Shown here one piece after another: positions 24,801-33,610 of a stretch of DNA of 64,000 bases (the stretch's first letter is position 1; each line of letters starts with the position of its first letter). The DNA is taken from positions 1-64,000 of the forward strand of contig NW_026733185.1 of the NCBI RefSeq assembly GCF_028476545.1. The letters run 5' to 3'. Made by a program: the position numbers and the translations under genes. The notes under the pieces are model-generated. The model made no database searches and was not told where the DNA came from. It saw only the letters and a list, made by a program, of their open reading frames with translations. This DNA is from Physella acuta (Eukaryota; Mollusca; Gastropoda; Physidae).

Positions 24801-25170
24801 GACACAAAGCAACAAGCTGGTCATCATTCAATCAGACGGTGTTGTCAAAATTTTCACTTACGAAAGTGCCGAAGTCTCGCCGAAACCAAAACCCAAAGAC
24901 CTTCCGCCGGTGAGAGAGTCTAGCGATGACGGTGAAGACAGCGAGGCTCCAGTTGTTTCTCATTCGGCTTTTGGAACCCGGCGCTTGAGCAGCTATACGG
25001 GGCTGGGTGGGGGGATCAGCTATGCTAAAATGTTTGGGAACCCTGGCGCCATTCACAGTGGAGGCACTGGGTACAAGAGTTACAGAAGGCACAGTGAGAA
25101 TGTTGACCCGAGGTCACCCACAGCACCGCCACCTTTCCTCCCACAAAGCCTTCGTCCGAGGAATTTTTAA
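2589..25170 (+). CDS. TRIM-NHL protein (RING, two B-boxes, coiled coil, NHL), 12 coding exons
   Basis: Predicted 734-residue tripartite-motif protein with an NHL-type beta-propeller, a family of cytosolic RING E3 ubiquitin ligases that often also bind RNA. All twelve exons (separate entries) join with GT-AG sites and matching phases, 2205 nt including TAA. RING ligands C17, C20, C32, H34, C37, C40, C59 and C62 have C3HC4 spacing and are split over exons 2 and 3. B-box 1 uses C102, C105, C118, C121, C126, C129 with H133/H142. B-box 2 uses C167, H170, C178, C181, C186, C189, H194, H199. A charged helical stretch (about 200-345) suits a coiled coil. NHL-like blades span about 355-620, with clear signatures in exons 9-11, followed by a Pro/Ser/Gly-rich tail. 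I see no filamin repeat, unlike TRIM2/3/71. The frame stays open 5' of the chosen ATG within its exon, so an earlier start is possible, but this ATG gives the usual short lead to the RING. Exact orthology is undecided. Confidence 0.9.
3111..3206. repeat. long inverted repeat (42-bp arms, 12-bp loop)
   Basis: Left arm 3111-3152 and right arm 3165-3206 are reverse complements with one mismatch, around a 12-base spacer. The right arm ends 18 nt before TRIM exon 2. The left arm contains a perfect-looking donor, G/GTAAGTA, at 3120-3127. No target duplication could be seen because the flanks continue the symmetry. Confidence 0.95.
3225..3351 (+). CDS. TRIM-NHL coding exon 2 (RING, first part)
   Basis: Holds six of the eight RING zinc ligands (C17 to C40; 'CSLCREVF' and 'CFHTFCTPC'). 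Acceptor TTTAAATAG, donor AAG/GTTAGT, ending in phase 0. Confidence 0.93.
3585..4290 (+). mobile_element. dispersed repeat, family A (unclassified)
   Basis: Contains two related units of about 145 bp built on 'ACTTCCG...GAAATTTCAT...ACTCAAGTTAT', then a CACACAGACAGACACAC segment and a tail with 'GCACGATTACAA...ACTTCGTATA'. A clear inverted relative lies at 19425-19935. No coding sequence or termini were recognised, so the class is unknown. Confidence 0.65.
5028..5235. repeat. GGGGTGTGAAG-type minisatellite
   Basis: Irregular tandem units of roughly 15-20 bp built on GGTGGGGTGTGAAG, strongly purine-biased on the + strand. A short related block lies at 3395-3430 just after the donor of exon 2. 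Confidence 0.8.
5780..5960 (+). mobile_element. degenerate tRNA-derived SINE, family 1
   Basis: B-box-like GAGTTTAAACCC, then 'CAGATGAGGCTCTTTAGCT' and 'AACTGCTGCCTTGTGG', matching in order the family 1 copies at 39984-40383 and 50852-51160. It is more diverged than those, so probably older. Confidence 0.65.
6076..6276. mobile_element. hAT-type MITE, intact termini
   Basis: 201 bp bounded by CAGAGGCGTAGCGA and its inverted partner TCGCTACGCCTCTG, flanked by a perfect 8-bp duplication GATTACTT (6068-6075 and 6277-6284). The 8-bp target duplication and CAGNGGCG terminus fit the hAT superfamily. The interior is C-rich with repeated 'AACTTTCGATTTGCACC'. Non-autonomous. Confidence 0.92.
6621..7065 (+). 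mobile_element. dispersed repeat, family B (unclassified)
   Basis: Its first 65 nt recur without change at 63936-64000, and 'AAAAAGTCTGGAAGAA' near its end recurs at the start of the window. No termini or coding capacity recognised. Confidence 0.6.
7140..7575. repeat. 31-bp minisatellite
   Basis: About 13 tandem units built on GTGTACGATACAATGGTTAG plus AGTATGNTATG, period 31 with some truncated units. It lies in TRIM intron 2 just before the triplicated acceptor. Confidence 0.92.
7591..7663 (+). repeat. tandem copies of the exon 3 acceptor
   Basis: Two extra copies of the segment 'TTTAG/GTTTGTGAAAATGGAC' precede the real acceptor: a near-exact one with its AG at 7624-7625, and a diverged one beginning at 7591. 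The exact copy is 38 nt upstream of the real site, so using it would shift the frame. Confidence 0.9.
7664..7809 (+). CDS. TRIM-NHL coding exon 3 (RING end, linker)
   Basis: Begins [14 protein letters not shown], supplying the last RING pair C59 and C62, then a linker to B-box 1. Acceptor TTTGTTTAG, donor CCG/GTAGGT, phase 2. Confidence 0.93.
7845..8200. repeat. 38/28-bp higher-order minisatellite
   Basis: Units CCATAGGATGTTAGTAGCTA joined by either ACCATAGGGTACTGCAG or a short ACTGCAG link. 38-bp units come first, then alternate with 28-bp units to give a 66-bp higher-order repeat. It starts about 35 nt after the donor of exon 3. Confidence 0.9.
8421..8523 (+). CDS. TRIM-NHL coding exon 4 (B-box 1)
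   Basis: Encodes 'SCDICKRGD' and '[15 protein letters not shown]', the C-x2-C, C-x2-C, C-x2-C core of B-box 1. Acceptor ACTGTAG, donor AAG/GTAATT, ending in phase 0. Confidence 0.93.
9259..9429 (+). CDS. TRIM-NHL coding exon 5 (B-box 1 end, B-box 2 start)
   Basis: Carries '[20 protein letters not shown]', the C-x2-H-x7-C-x2-C-x4-C core of B-box 2, continued in exon 6. Acceptor CTTTCAG. Donor CAA/GTATTT is weaker than its neighbours but is the only one that keeps the B-box intact. Confidence 0.92.
9579..10118. mobile_element. 540-bp TIR DNA transposon (non-autonomous)
   Basis: Terminal inverted repeats of 37 identical bp (starting GGTAATCTATCGTTTTGGG and continuing to CGCCCGCG), with about 10 more weakly matching. 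It is flanked by a perfect 8-bp duplication AATAAATG (9571-9578 and 10119-10126). The interior has no transposase-like frame. The GGTAAT terminus is unlike the hAT elements here, so the superfamily is uncertain. Confidence 0.93.
11650..13395. mobile_element. unclassified repeat element with nine ~165-bp subunits
   Basis: A lead with 'GTACCTGTCCCCGCACGTTG' is followed by nine tandem units. Each contains CTCCCCAAAGTTTCATGG, CGGATGAACGGTG, CGACTTTTATTTTTATATAC and a CGCCGCCCTTGCGAA block. Unit starts near 12004, 12138, 12301, 12469, 12627, 12797, 12959, 13122 and 13291 give a period of 134-170 bp. It ends in (CA)n, then CATTGCTTTATAGATATATA. No coding frame was recognised. Confidence 0.75.
15867..16066 (+). 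CDS. TRIM-NHL coding exon 6 (B-box 2 end, coiled coil)
   Basis: Starts [11 protein letters not shown], completing B-box 2 with C189, H194 and H199, then a helical stretch rich in Glu, Lys and Ser. Acceptor TTTCAACAG, donor AG/GTAATA, phase 2. Confidence 0.93.
16300..16393 (+). CDS. TRIM-NHL coding exon 7 (coiled coil)
   Basis: Encodes [19 protein letters not shown] and so on, an amphipathic helix with leucine/isoleucine spacing typical of the TRIM coiled coil. Acceptor CCTTCTAG, donor AAG/GTTAAA. Confidence 0.9.
16942..17756. mobile_element. 815-bp hAT-type element (non-autonomous)
   Basis: Ends CAGGGGCGGAACTATAG and CTAGTTCGCCACTG form imperfect inverted repeats, flanked by a perfect 8-bp duplication CAACATCC (16934-16941 and 17757-17764). 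It lies in TRIM intron 7. The interior is AT-rich with a small (TA)n at 17677-17702 and no transposase frame. Confidence 0.9.
17977..18168 (+). CDS. TRIM-NHL coding exon 8 (coiled coil end, linker)
   Basis: Encodes 64 residues from [17 protein letters not shown] to NSTDNGENE, mostly helical then acidic. Acceptor AATTTAG, donor GAA/GTGAGT, phase 0 at both ends. Confidence 0.9.
18405..18597 (-). mobile_element. tRNA-derived SINE, family 2 (inverted)
   Basis: Reading the - strand, the head has an A-box-like TGGATGCAGAGCG and a B-box-like GACTTCAGATCCC, followed by a shortened body ending in the family's 'AGGTCACAGA...CCATG' region. It abuts the (TA)n tract at 18598, as the copy at 965 abuts another. 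Confidence 0.65.
18598..18824. repeat. (TA)n microsatellite
   Basis: About 225 bp of TA with ATGTAT and TTTATT interruptions, ending about 40 nt before TRIM exon 9. Confidence 0.95.
18867..19033 (+). CDS. TRIM-NHL coding exon 9 (NHL start)
   Basis: Encodes [20 protein letters not shown] and on to [17 protein letters not shown]. The end joins exon 10 to make '[14 protein letters not shown]', a typical NHL motif (compare xVADxxNxRIQxF). Acceptor TTTTTAAG, donor AG/GTAGGA, phase 2. Confidence 0.92.
19354..19392. repeat. poly-C tract
   Basis: About 39 bp that is almost pure C, preceded by CCCTCCCTTCC. It sits in TRIM intron 9. Similar shorter C or G tracts occur at 6560, 26957, 37008 and 62777. 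Confidence 0.9.
19425..19935 (-). mobile_element. dispersed repeat, family A (inverted copy)
   Basis: Inverted relative of 3585-4290. It shares in reverse order the 'TTGTAATCGTGCAAAAA', 'AATCTTGTCTGTCTGTC', 'CAGCTAGGTTGACG' and 'GAGATCACTCCCAC' segments. Confidence 0.65.
19985..20222 (+). mobile_element. tRNA-derived SINE, family 2
   Basis: tRNA-like head (B-box-like GAGCTTGAATCCC), then the family body 'GTGCTGACCACACTATCCC', 'AGGTCACAGAAAC' and 'GAACTCTACTTCACTTGCCC', ending AAAGGGAACTTCACTTTA. It ends about 55 nt before TRIM exon 10. Confidence 0.75.
20278..20655 (+). CDS. TRIM-NHL coding exon 10 (NHL blades)
   Basis: 126 codons. It completes the first clear NHL motif and continues through several beta-rich repeats of the propeller (for example '[19 protein letters not shown]'). 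Acceptor TACTTAAG, donor AG/GTATGT. Confidence 0.92.
21614..21802 (+). CDS. TRIM-NHL coding exon 11 (NHL blade)
   Basis: Contains the best NHL repeat of the protein, '[19 protein letters not shown]' followed by VHLLTSDG. Acceptor TCTCTCCAG, donor AG/GTGAGT, phase 2. The donor is the edge of the 21-bp array that follows, and in this frame the intron opens with TGA. Confidence 0.93.
21813..22965. repeat. 21-bp minisatellite (about 55 units)
   Basis: Units of GAGGTTACTCCCAGTAACATT with variants at two or three positions. Because 21 is a multiple of three and no unit contains a stop in the affected frames, open frames of about 390-445 codons appear on both strands. The array starts about 10 nt into TRIM intron 11. 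Groups of units recur in the same order, so larger blocks have also been duplicated. Confidence 0.97.
23925..24260. repeat. 120-bp tandem repeat (2.7 copies)
   Basis: Copies start at 23925, 24045 and 24165. The first two are nearly identical; the third is diverged and truncated. Lies in TRIM intron 11. Confidence 0.9.
24750..25170 (+). CDS. TRIM-NHL coding exon 12 (last blade, C-terminal tail)
   Basis: Starts with [17 protein letters not shown] and '[17 protein letters not shown]', closing the propeller. A 90-residue tail follows, rich in Pro, Ser and Gly, ending SLRPRNF and TAA. Acceptor TTTTCAAG. Codon GC content is higher than in the earlier exons. Confidence 0.92.
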
Positions 25171-25544
25171 AAACAAAGTGCAGTACTCAGTAAAAGTGTT
25201 GATTTGATATCTTTGCGTTTTTCCAACCATGACACCTTCCACAGTACCATTCCAACCGTTAAACTTCTGTCATGTTATGCTCATATTTATTCATTTCTCA
25301 AGACAATCATGCATACCACATGATGTTTTTACAATGGTTAAATTTGTAATTATTATAATTTATATTAAACATGATCTGGCCAGTTTATAGATTTAAATGA
25401 GTTTATACAGTAAAAATTAATTTACCAGATCCGATTTTATAAGGACAGATGGAACAGCTTATCTGTTTGGTGACGTTCACATATGGAAGGGATCAGGTGC
25501 TCAACACATTTGCCTTTGCCTCCCTGACTCAAGTCATGACTCAG

Positions 25545-25865
25545 GAGCATGGTGCTGACTCAAGTCATGACTAAGGGGCATGATGCTGACTCAAGTCATG
25601 ATCAGGGGCATGATGCTGACTCAAGTCAAGATCAGGGGCATGATGCTGATTCAAGTCATGATCAGGGGCATGGTGCTGACTCAAATCATGACTCAGGGGC
25701 ATGTTGCTGACTCAAATCATGACTCAGGGGCATGATGCTGACTCAAGTCATGATCAAGAGCATGATGCTGACTCAAGTCATGATCAGGGGCATGATGCTG
25801 ATTCAAGTCATGATCAGGGGCATGATGCTGACTCAAGTCAGGCACATGGTGCTGACTTAAGTCAT
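25545..25865. repeat. 30-bp minisatellite in TRIM 3' UTR
   Basis: About ten units of GCTGACTCAAGTCATGATCA plus GGGGCATGAT. Each has the near-palindrome TGACTCAAGTCA, and some the AP-1-type heptamer TGACTCA twice. It begins about 375 nt after the TRIM stop, so it is probably transcribed. Confidence 0.9.
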
Positions 25866-26177
25866 GACTCATGAAATAGTTTTTATGCTATAAATTTGAG
25901 ATAATTTTTGTTTTGGGTATCTAATTTTTTTAATGTAAAAAAATTTATTATAGTTTTGTCTTGCAATGTTTCATTTTGAATCATATAAATGTAAAAAGTT
26001 TGTAAATATTTTTTTATATCAAAAGCATTTTTATGTAGGCTCTACTTCAGTGCTTTACGTAACATATAATAGATATACAGTTCTCTTTAACATTTGCTAA
26101 ACACTTATGTATGCCAAGAAAAGAAAATGTTTTTTTTTTATTTCTTTGTAGCCCTACTTCAATTGTAAATAATTGTA

Positions 26178-26183
26178 AATAAA
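26178..26183 (+). terminator. candidate poly(A) signal AATAAA (TRIM gene)
   Basis: AATAAA about 1 kb after the TRIM stop codon, with a second at 26260-26265. Either could serve; the choice is not decidable from sequence. Confidence 0.4.
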
Positions 26184-26898
26184 TGGAAGTTCAGTTATCA
26201 TTGGCATGCCGCTGAGGTTACCTTGCCTAAATAGCAACCTCAGATGTCAATGTTATTGAAATAAAACTATGTTAGCTATGTTAAAACAAAAGAGAAAAAG
26301 AAACATTGATGAGTTTAATTTATTATGAATAACTAGTAGGATACTTGTTTTTATCTTTACATTTATTTTATGCCAAACAGATTTGCATTGTACTAATTGT
26401 AGATTAACTTAAGTAATTCTTAAGTTAAGAAATATTAGGATTCCATAAAATTTCAATTATCAGTTCAGTAGATCATAGAACTCTTAGCAAACTAAAGAGT
26501 TCGATTGAAAATTCGCTTATAAAAATGTCTGATTATTACACACCCTAAAGATTTTATATAGTTCGCATTTAATTTTATAAGCTTATGTGTGTATAAAAAT
26601 ACAAATAAACTTTCATTTTGTTATTTTTGTATCATTCTATAATAATATTGTAAAAAACAATAAACAGGCTTAAGTATTATCAATTAATTATTAAGTTAGT
26701 TTTTGTTGTTCTGTTTGATGAATGTTGAAAAATGTAAATTGTTGTTGCCAGCTGCTATTTACTGAAGAAACTACACATAGATAAATTCTTCGTTAGTTCA
26801 AAATTTGTCTTTTACTACTCATTTAGTCTGTGAATGGATTTGTGGTCAAATATTGTAACATAAAGTTGATGCATTTCAATATTATGATTTCTTTCTAA

Positions 26899-26985
26899 GG
26901 GGTCATCCATAAATGACACTCGTAGGGGGGAATTATTTTGTGACAGTCTGTGATGACGGGGGGGGGGGGGGGGGGGTTCAGATCA
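26899..26985 (+). mobile_element. fragment of a GGGGTCATCCATAAA-type MITE
   Basis: Starts AAGGGGTCATCCATAAATGA and has TTTTGTGACAGT followed by a G tract, like the fuller element at 37351-37645. No right end was found. Confidence 0.5.
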
Positions 26986-29900
26986 TGTGATGTCACACCT
27001 TTGCATTATAAAAAAAGCAATGTTCGTAAACGCCTCTGGATCTGGCCATACTCCAGCAGGTTTGATGAGAAGTGATGATGATGAACCTCCAGCAGATGAA
27101 GAAGTTTGTTTCTTTTACCTTTGTAAATGTAGAGAGGGTGTGGTCTGTACTATACCCAGTGACTTTTAGTTTCTCAAGTCAGTATTCCATAGTGCTGGAT
27201 TAGAGTCCAAGACACCCTATAAGCTCCAGCCTGGGAACCATTTGAACCAAACTCTAAAATATTCTAGGATTAGCAATTAAGTGCTTGACTAATACACTTG
27301 ACTATTTTAGATGTCTAGCGATTGTTATTTCTAAAAGTCAATATTTCTTTTACAGTTTCACACTAGCAAGAGTTGGAAATGCAGGCACCGCTTAACTATG
27401 TTAAAAAAAAAAAGCTTGATGAGTGGTTTTTGTTTTAAAAATTATAGCTTCTGTAAAAGTCTTGAATCTCAAGAAACAAAGCACTGGTTTCGCTCAAAGC
27501 CCTCCATTCTCAATAACTTTAAAAGAAACAAAACAAGTTCTCATTACTTAACAATATATTTGTTTACATTATGAAAACATCAGACATTAAAAAATAATTT
27601 TTTTTTTGTAAGTCTAGCAAACATGGAATTTTTGTTTACACAATTAATTGATGTCAAAATGTACACTATAGAAAGTAAACAATTAGGAATGATCAAATCT
27701 TAAATTTAAAAATAAAACTAATTAATCAAATTTAACATAAAAGCAAAATTTTAAGTATACATGTTTTAAATGTTATGACATAAAATTATACTGGTGTGCA
27801 TGGCTTGTAGATATTTTTTTATTTTTATTTTATTTTCAGTTTTAAAATTTTTTGTGCAAGAATGATGTTAAATTATAAACTACACTAAAACTCTTCATAA
27901 TATTTATAATTTCCCATTTTATTTTTTGCTAACACTATTTGAAATTTTTAATAAACAAACTAAAAATTGTTTGAAAAAATAAGTATAGAATACTATAGTT
28001 ATCTTCTTAAACTTTACTTCCCTTTAAATGTAAATTTGTTTTTCTTCCAAACTCTATCATTTATATATCTTGGAAAGGGACTCATTAAGTAAAAAAAAAA
28101 ATTGATTTTGTACATAATGCATTTCTTTCACTTTTGGATGCTTTTTAATTTTTGTATGAAGAACATAAATTTCTTGAGAATTTTTTTTTAATATACTTAA
28201 AATACAATTTTTTTGGCCGCATAATTTATAAATCATATTCTTTTCCACTAAAATTTCAATTAGATTGCACAAATTGCAAGAATAAAAAGCATTTGCGTTT
28301 TTAAAAGAACCACATAATCTAAAATGGTTTATTCTTGTTTCTATGACAACCGAAATTGTTTTCAAGCCTCTTTTTACTGTTTAATACTTAACTTTCATGT
28401 GCCAAATATAATAAATTTTAAAAGTATTTAAAAAGCTTCAAATTTTAAATTGTAAAAAATTGAAAAGAAAAAAAAAACAGCATATCTCCGTAAGTAGTTC
28501 GTGTGGACCTACCTATTAACATTAAGTAGCTAACCAGGCAATTTAAAAAAATTCCTTTTCTATGCAAAGTCAAATTTTAAAATATTGATAAAAAATGTTT
28601 TAAGTTAAAACCAATGCACAGTAACAAAGAGAAGCAAACAAAATGTTTACAAATCAAGACAAATGGGGATGAGGAATTATATAAAATTGTGAAAAACCTT
28701 ATTCATGACTGATCATTATAAATATACACACAGCTCATCATTTGTGTATTTATATTTCAATAGAAAATTTATTTAAAGATAACATGTTTATAGAAATATA
28801 TTCTAACCACAATGAAGTTACAACAAAAGAAACTGAGATTTTTTTTTTAATATAAGGGTTTACTACTACATTTGTTTTTAAATAAAATCAACCACAAACT
28901 AGAACTACTTTCTTAGTCATGTTCTTACTAGTAGGCCTTCTGGGAGGTTAACTGAGTGAGAGGGGAGACTATCTGGGTGTTAGGGAAAGGGAGGACACTC
29001 TCATTAGGCAGAAATAAATCACTTGAAATAAGTTGAAGAAAATTATCAAGCCTTTGCCACACTGCACCGGGGAATTTTGTGTAACACACTGAGATTCAGC
29101 GTTATCTTAAAATGACAGTCAAAGCTATGTTAACAAGACAGCATGTCCCTAATTAGATAACTCATTTTAAAAGTAATAAATGCTGCTATAACACTTAAAC
29201 CTAAACCAGAGGGAGTGGGACGGGTTTATGTATTCAACAGCTGTCAGTTAGAAGCTACCATCTTTAACAAGGGGTGTCAGGTTGGTAAAGACCCTGTCTC
29301 TGATACATCTCTCAAAGTTTTATAAAATGTGTCATCAACACTGAACACCTCAGCACAACACAATACCACTGGTCATCTGAAAGTATCAACCTCCAGGCAA
29401 CCGTATGCTCATCAGTCTATTCACAAACAGGACACATTTTTAAAAACTTAAAACATTGATTACTTTTAACATTCTGTACTTAAGTTTTACTTAGTTTCTA
29501 GATCCTGATTAGCCAACCCAGTTTCAGCACTCTACTGGACATCCTCAATTTGTTTTGCAGCAATGCTCACTAATGTTATCAACAAGACAGCAAGACTCGT
29601 ACACACACTAAATGTATATGATCACGTGATCAGTAGCACTGATGAAACCCACTTCTGACAAACAGTACAAAACAACATAACTAGCATCAGAACAAAGAAA
29701 TAAATTATTCTATAATCAATTCATTAATCCATCATTAATTTATTATAATATATAACATTTTATTATATACCCAAAAAGTAAGTTTGAAGCATTTGGTACA
29801 GTTATTAACTTTGTAGATAACAAAGTTATATTATATGATCATCAATTTACCAGTTATAAATATATACAGAAAAAAATCTTCAGTACAGCATGTATATGTA

Positions 29901-31137
29901 AGACAATTGTATTCACTTGAAATTTAAAAAGAAACACATACACAAGACATGTAAACATCAACAGCATTAGTGTGTTCAATTTGGTTTTTTTTTTTAAAAC
30001 TATAGCACATCATGACTGAAGAAAAAAAAAACAATATTAAAAATCACAACTCTTCCATGGTGTCAAGCTTTCACCTCGTTTAAAACAGCTTAGGTATCAA
30101 TGTTTGATTCAAACAGCTTAGGTATCAATGTTTAATTCAATGATGTGTTCTGGTTTTATTTTTCAGTTTATAACTGTACAACAATCAACTTTATTTTTAA
30201 AATTTAATCTAAGTTTGGCAAAACTAGATTGAGAAAGTATATTGAGTTTTTATAATTTTCAAAACTACAACAATAAAATGTAAGTGTATTATCACCAACC
30301 TTTCACTTCAGTCCCCACTACACTTGGGCAGATGCATTATGGTACAGGTAAAAATCTTTTACCAATAGTAGGATTGATGTTCACTTCTCAATATATTATT
30401 GTCTACCATTAAGTATGGTGAAAGTGTTTTATTTGATTTAAAGCATCATTGAGATCAAATAAAAAATTATTCTGGGTCCTAGTTTTACTCAAGGTGAATC
30501 GCTGATACTCTAAGGACGTAATTTTTTTAAAGAAATCTTTTTCCAGTATTAGTCGTGGTTTTGTTGTTTCATTAAAAAAAATTGCATTTTTGTATAAACA
30601 TACAATTTTCAAGCTTGCTCGCCATTAATCAAAATCTAGTTTAAAGAAAAATGAATATAAAATTATACAACCACTTCTGTTGTAGAATTATTTATTGTAA
30701 AAACAGCTAAAATACCTGAAAATACTTTTAAGCTTTAAACCTTGCACTAAGACCTTCAGGCATTTTTTTAAAACCTTGACTAATTTTGCAACAAGAAATA
30801 TAGACTTATCCATGACTAATACTGCAAAAAGACTTGTACACATAAAATATATTTTAATTATGCTTATATGCAAATTATGAAATCAATGATAAATTAACAA
30901 TTAAAAAAAACCCACAAATACATTGTTCATAAGAGCAGTGCCATCCATCTAGATTATATGTTTTCTGTTTATAGCACCTTGCTTAATAAAGAATGATTGG
31001 TACTGTACCTTGGTAAATAAGACCAACTGGTGCTAGATGGGTCTTGTATACCAAGCAGAGGCAGAGAAATTCTAAACTGGTTACAGGTTTTTATGCTAAG
31101 CCATCCCAGCCAGTCAGTGTTATCTGTCCTGTAAATA

Positions 31138-31143
31138 TTTATT
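31138..31143 (-). terminator. candidate poly(A) signal AATAAA (IGSF9-like gene)
   Basis: Reads AATAAA on the - strand, about 135 nt after the IGSF9-like stop codon. First good signal downstream; others occur further on. Confidence 0.4.
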
Positions 31144-31275
31144 CATTCTTTGCTTGAAAACATAACTAATTGAAAAACTTGTGTTTGTACATTAAAAGAA
31201 TAAAGACAAATATTGTTTTAAGATTTCTGCTCCATGTTTTTAAGATACCTTTTTTATTACAAGAATTTTTTTTAG

Positions 31276-33610
31276 CTACAACATTTCGCTGTCCATTGGA
31301 TAAAGTGGCTCGCCATCTTGACCAATGGGCAGGGCTGATGTAGCTGTGGGTGGAGGGTGTATTTCCTCCTGTGGGAGGTGCTGCAGTTGTCTGTATTGTT
31401 TAAACTCCTCCCTAAGCTTCTGAAACCTTTGGTCAGAGTCTGGATACCTGTTGGCTTTGTCTGGTGGGTGCTCACTATGTTGGTCTACCCTGGAATGTGA
31501 ATGTCTAGGCGCTGTGCCACTTAGTCTGGAATACCTCTTCAAGTCATCCATGATATCATTCTCCAGTGCGTTCAAAGAGTCAAATTCATAGTTTTCATCC
31601 CCTGAGGTGTCTCTACGATGGGTCAGAGGGCCAGATGGCTGATGACCCTCCAGGCTTAGATCCGGGTCGTGGGTTGAACTGAAGGACGCACTACCTTTAC
31701 CCCCACCGCCTCGCTGGTGGGGGTGTACAGAGCCGTTGCTCTGGGACGTGTTGCGGCTGCCGATACCACTACTGTGGCTGCCGGAGTCTTGGGGCACCGA
31801 CTCATCACTGGGGTAGCCTCTGTACTGACCCCCGGGGTGGGGTGGCTGTGTGGTGTACCGTGGGGGTGCAAGGACACCGCCATGAGGTAGGGTCCTCTGT
31901 GGATGGAATGCTGGAGCGTTGTAAGAGGGAGGCTGCTGATGACTGGAGGGCCTGCCATAGGAATCTTCCAGATGTCTTTGACTCCCATACTGCCTTGGAA
32001 CATCTGGTCTTTGGTGACCCGCGGGTCTTCTGTAATCATACTGCCTACGCTCATCTGATGGTCTTCTGCCACTGTCATTCCTACTATCATACTGTCCATC
32101 ATGATAGTTTCTAGGCAGGGACATATCTGGGTAAGACATCCAATTAGATGGTCTATTTACATAAGGTGCACCTTCATAATCCTGAGCCTCAAATGAAGGA
32201 ATTCCTTTTAACCCACGACTTCCTTCACTTAAAGCTCTGGGCCTGAGTGGCTCATTGACATATTCAGGTTCATTGATAATATCAGACATGTAGTACGGAA
32301 CTTTGCGCCGAGCCAGACTGTTATCAGCGCTATCCAGTGTACCATAGTAGTCAGGGTCCTGTAGGGCTGAATGTGACTTGGACATCTGAGGGGGCAGGTA
32401 CAGGTTGACCCTGCTCTGTGGCAAGGGATCAGAGTAGCCGGAGATGTTAGCTTGGCGGGAAGGCTTGACGGGCGGGGCGACAGGTGGGGCTTGGCGGAGT
32501 CTCTGGACCACGCCCTGCAAGTGGTCGCGCGTGTAGCCCAACGGCCTGCCGCTGCTGTTGTTGCTCTCGTTATCACTAGGGTGGCGGCGCTGGTGGGCAG
32601 GGGTTACCATGGCGAACGGCTTGGCGCTGTCGCCCGTGCTGATGTAATAGCCTGGTGGAATGTGGGCGGTGTCGTGACGAGGGCTGTACAAAGCACGGCC
32701 GGCTGGTGACACGGAATGATTAGGATGGCTCTGGGATGTCTGCTCTGAAACAGGCTCCAGCACCGAGCTGATGTCCTCGGCCCCAAACAAGGGAACATTG
32801 GACTGCTGTGAGGGCAGGTAATCATCAGTCAGGTACGTCATCTGGCTTGGCTTCATCGAGCTATGCCGGGGGAACCCAGGTGTCGGCTTGAGACCAGGCT
32901 GCTGAGGCAACGTTCCGAAGACTTCATCGTCTTCACTTTGAAAACTTGGATACTGGGTATCCAAGTTGGGGGCTGGGCCCTCCCTGGGGGCTGGGCCCTC
33001 CCTGGGGGAGGAACCTGAATGGCTGGGATAACGCGGTGCTGCTAAGTGAGCTGAATGACTTGGATACTGATTGGCTAAAGCTGGCTTGACAGGTGCGTGA
33101 TGAGAAGGAAACGAGTATGATTTTGATAAGGTGGGGTAATCTTTAAACGATGATGGATGTCTCTGCTGTGGCAAAGGATCGTTTACCTGTTCATGATGTG
33201 GATGGGGATAAGTTTCTAGGGGAAGGCGGCCGTAACTTGGAGGCAAAGATCTGGACAAAGGCTGCTGGATGAGACTTGATTCACCTTTTTCGTCAGGCCA
33301 GGTGACGTTCTTATCCGGTCGGGACCTGAACGACCCGGCCTGCGACCTATCACTCATAAAACTTGTTTCATTCAAAGGCACCTGGCGAGCAATACCCTGG
33401 TCATACCCCTCCCTAAAGGGGACACTCCGACCAGCGCTGTGTTTCTGAGGGTCAAGTTTATCAACATACAAGCGCGTGGACATCATGTCAGCTGATTGGT
33501 CAAGTGCTCGGGTCTGGGGTAAGAAGAAAATACCGTCGGTTGCATCCAGAGATGTCACAAAGTCTCCTCCTCCATTGTATTGCCAGCGATCCCGTTTTGC
33601 CTGAGGTTCA
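31276..33610 (-). CDS. IGSF9: IGSF9-like exon 15 (cytoplasmic tail, stop)
   Basis: One 2335-nt exon encodes residues 589-1366. Composition is low-complexity: Pro, Ser, Gln, His and Tyr rich, with possible phosphotyrosine sites such as DYYGTLD, PYYMSD, EYVNEP and ENYEFDS. An 18-bp in-frame duplication gives [12 protein letters not shown] (about 32960-33005). The last four residues SEML fit a class III PDZ ligand (acidic at -2, hydrophobic at 0). Acceptor CATCTTCAG at 33611-33612. GC content is higher than in the surrounding DNA. Antisense open frames here are shadows. Confidence 0.93.

Larger units (their letters stand above)
25171..31275. other. intergenic region between convergent genes, including both 3' UTRs
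   Basis: Holds a 30-bp minisatellite close behind the TRIM stop, candidate poly(A) signals for both genes, a MITE-like fragment at about 26899-26985 and a short duplication at 30088-30137. The rest is AT-rich without recognisable genes. Where the two transcripts end, and whether they overlap, cannot be read from sequence. Confidence 0.7.

Noticed and set aside
25545-25865. CRISPR-like regular array
   Set aside because: Units are contiguous minisatellite repeats without unique spacers in an animal genome.
31842-32825. Antisense and shifted open frames of 70-148 codons inside the IGSF9-like last exon
   Set aside because: Shadows of a long GC-richer coding exon. The accepted frame is 783 codons and continues the splice phase.
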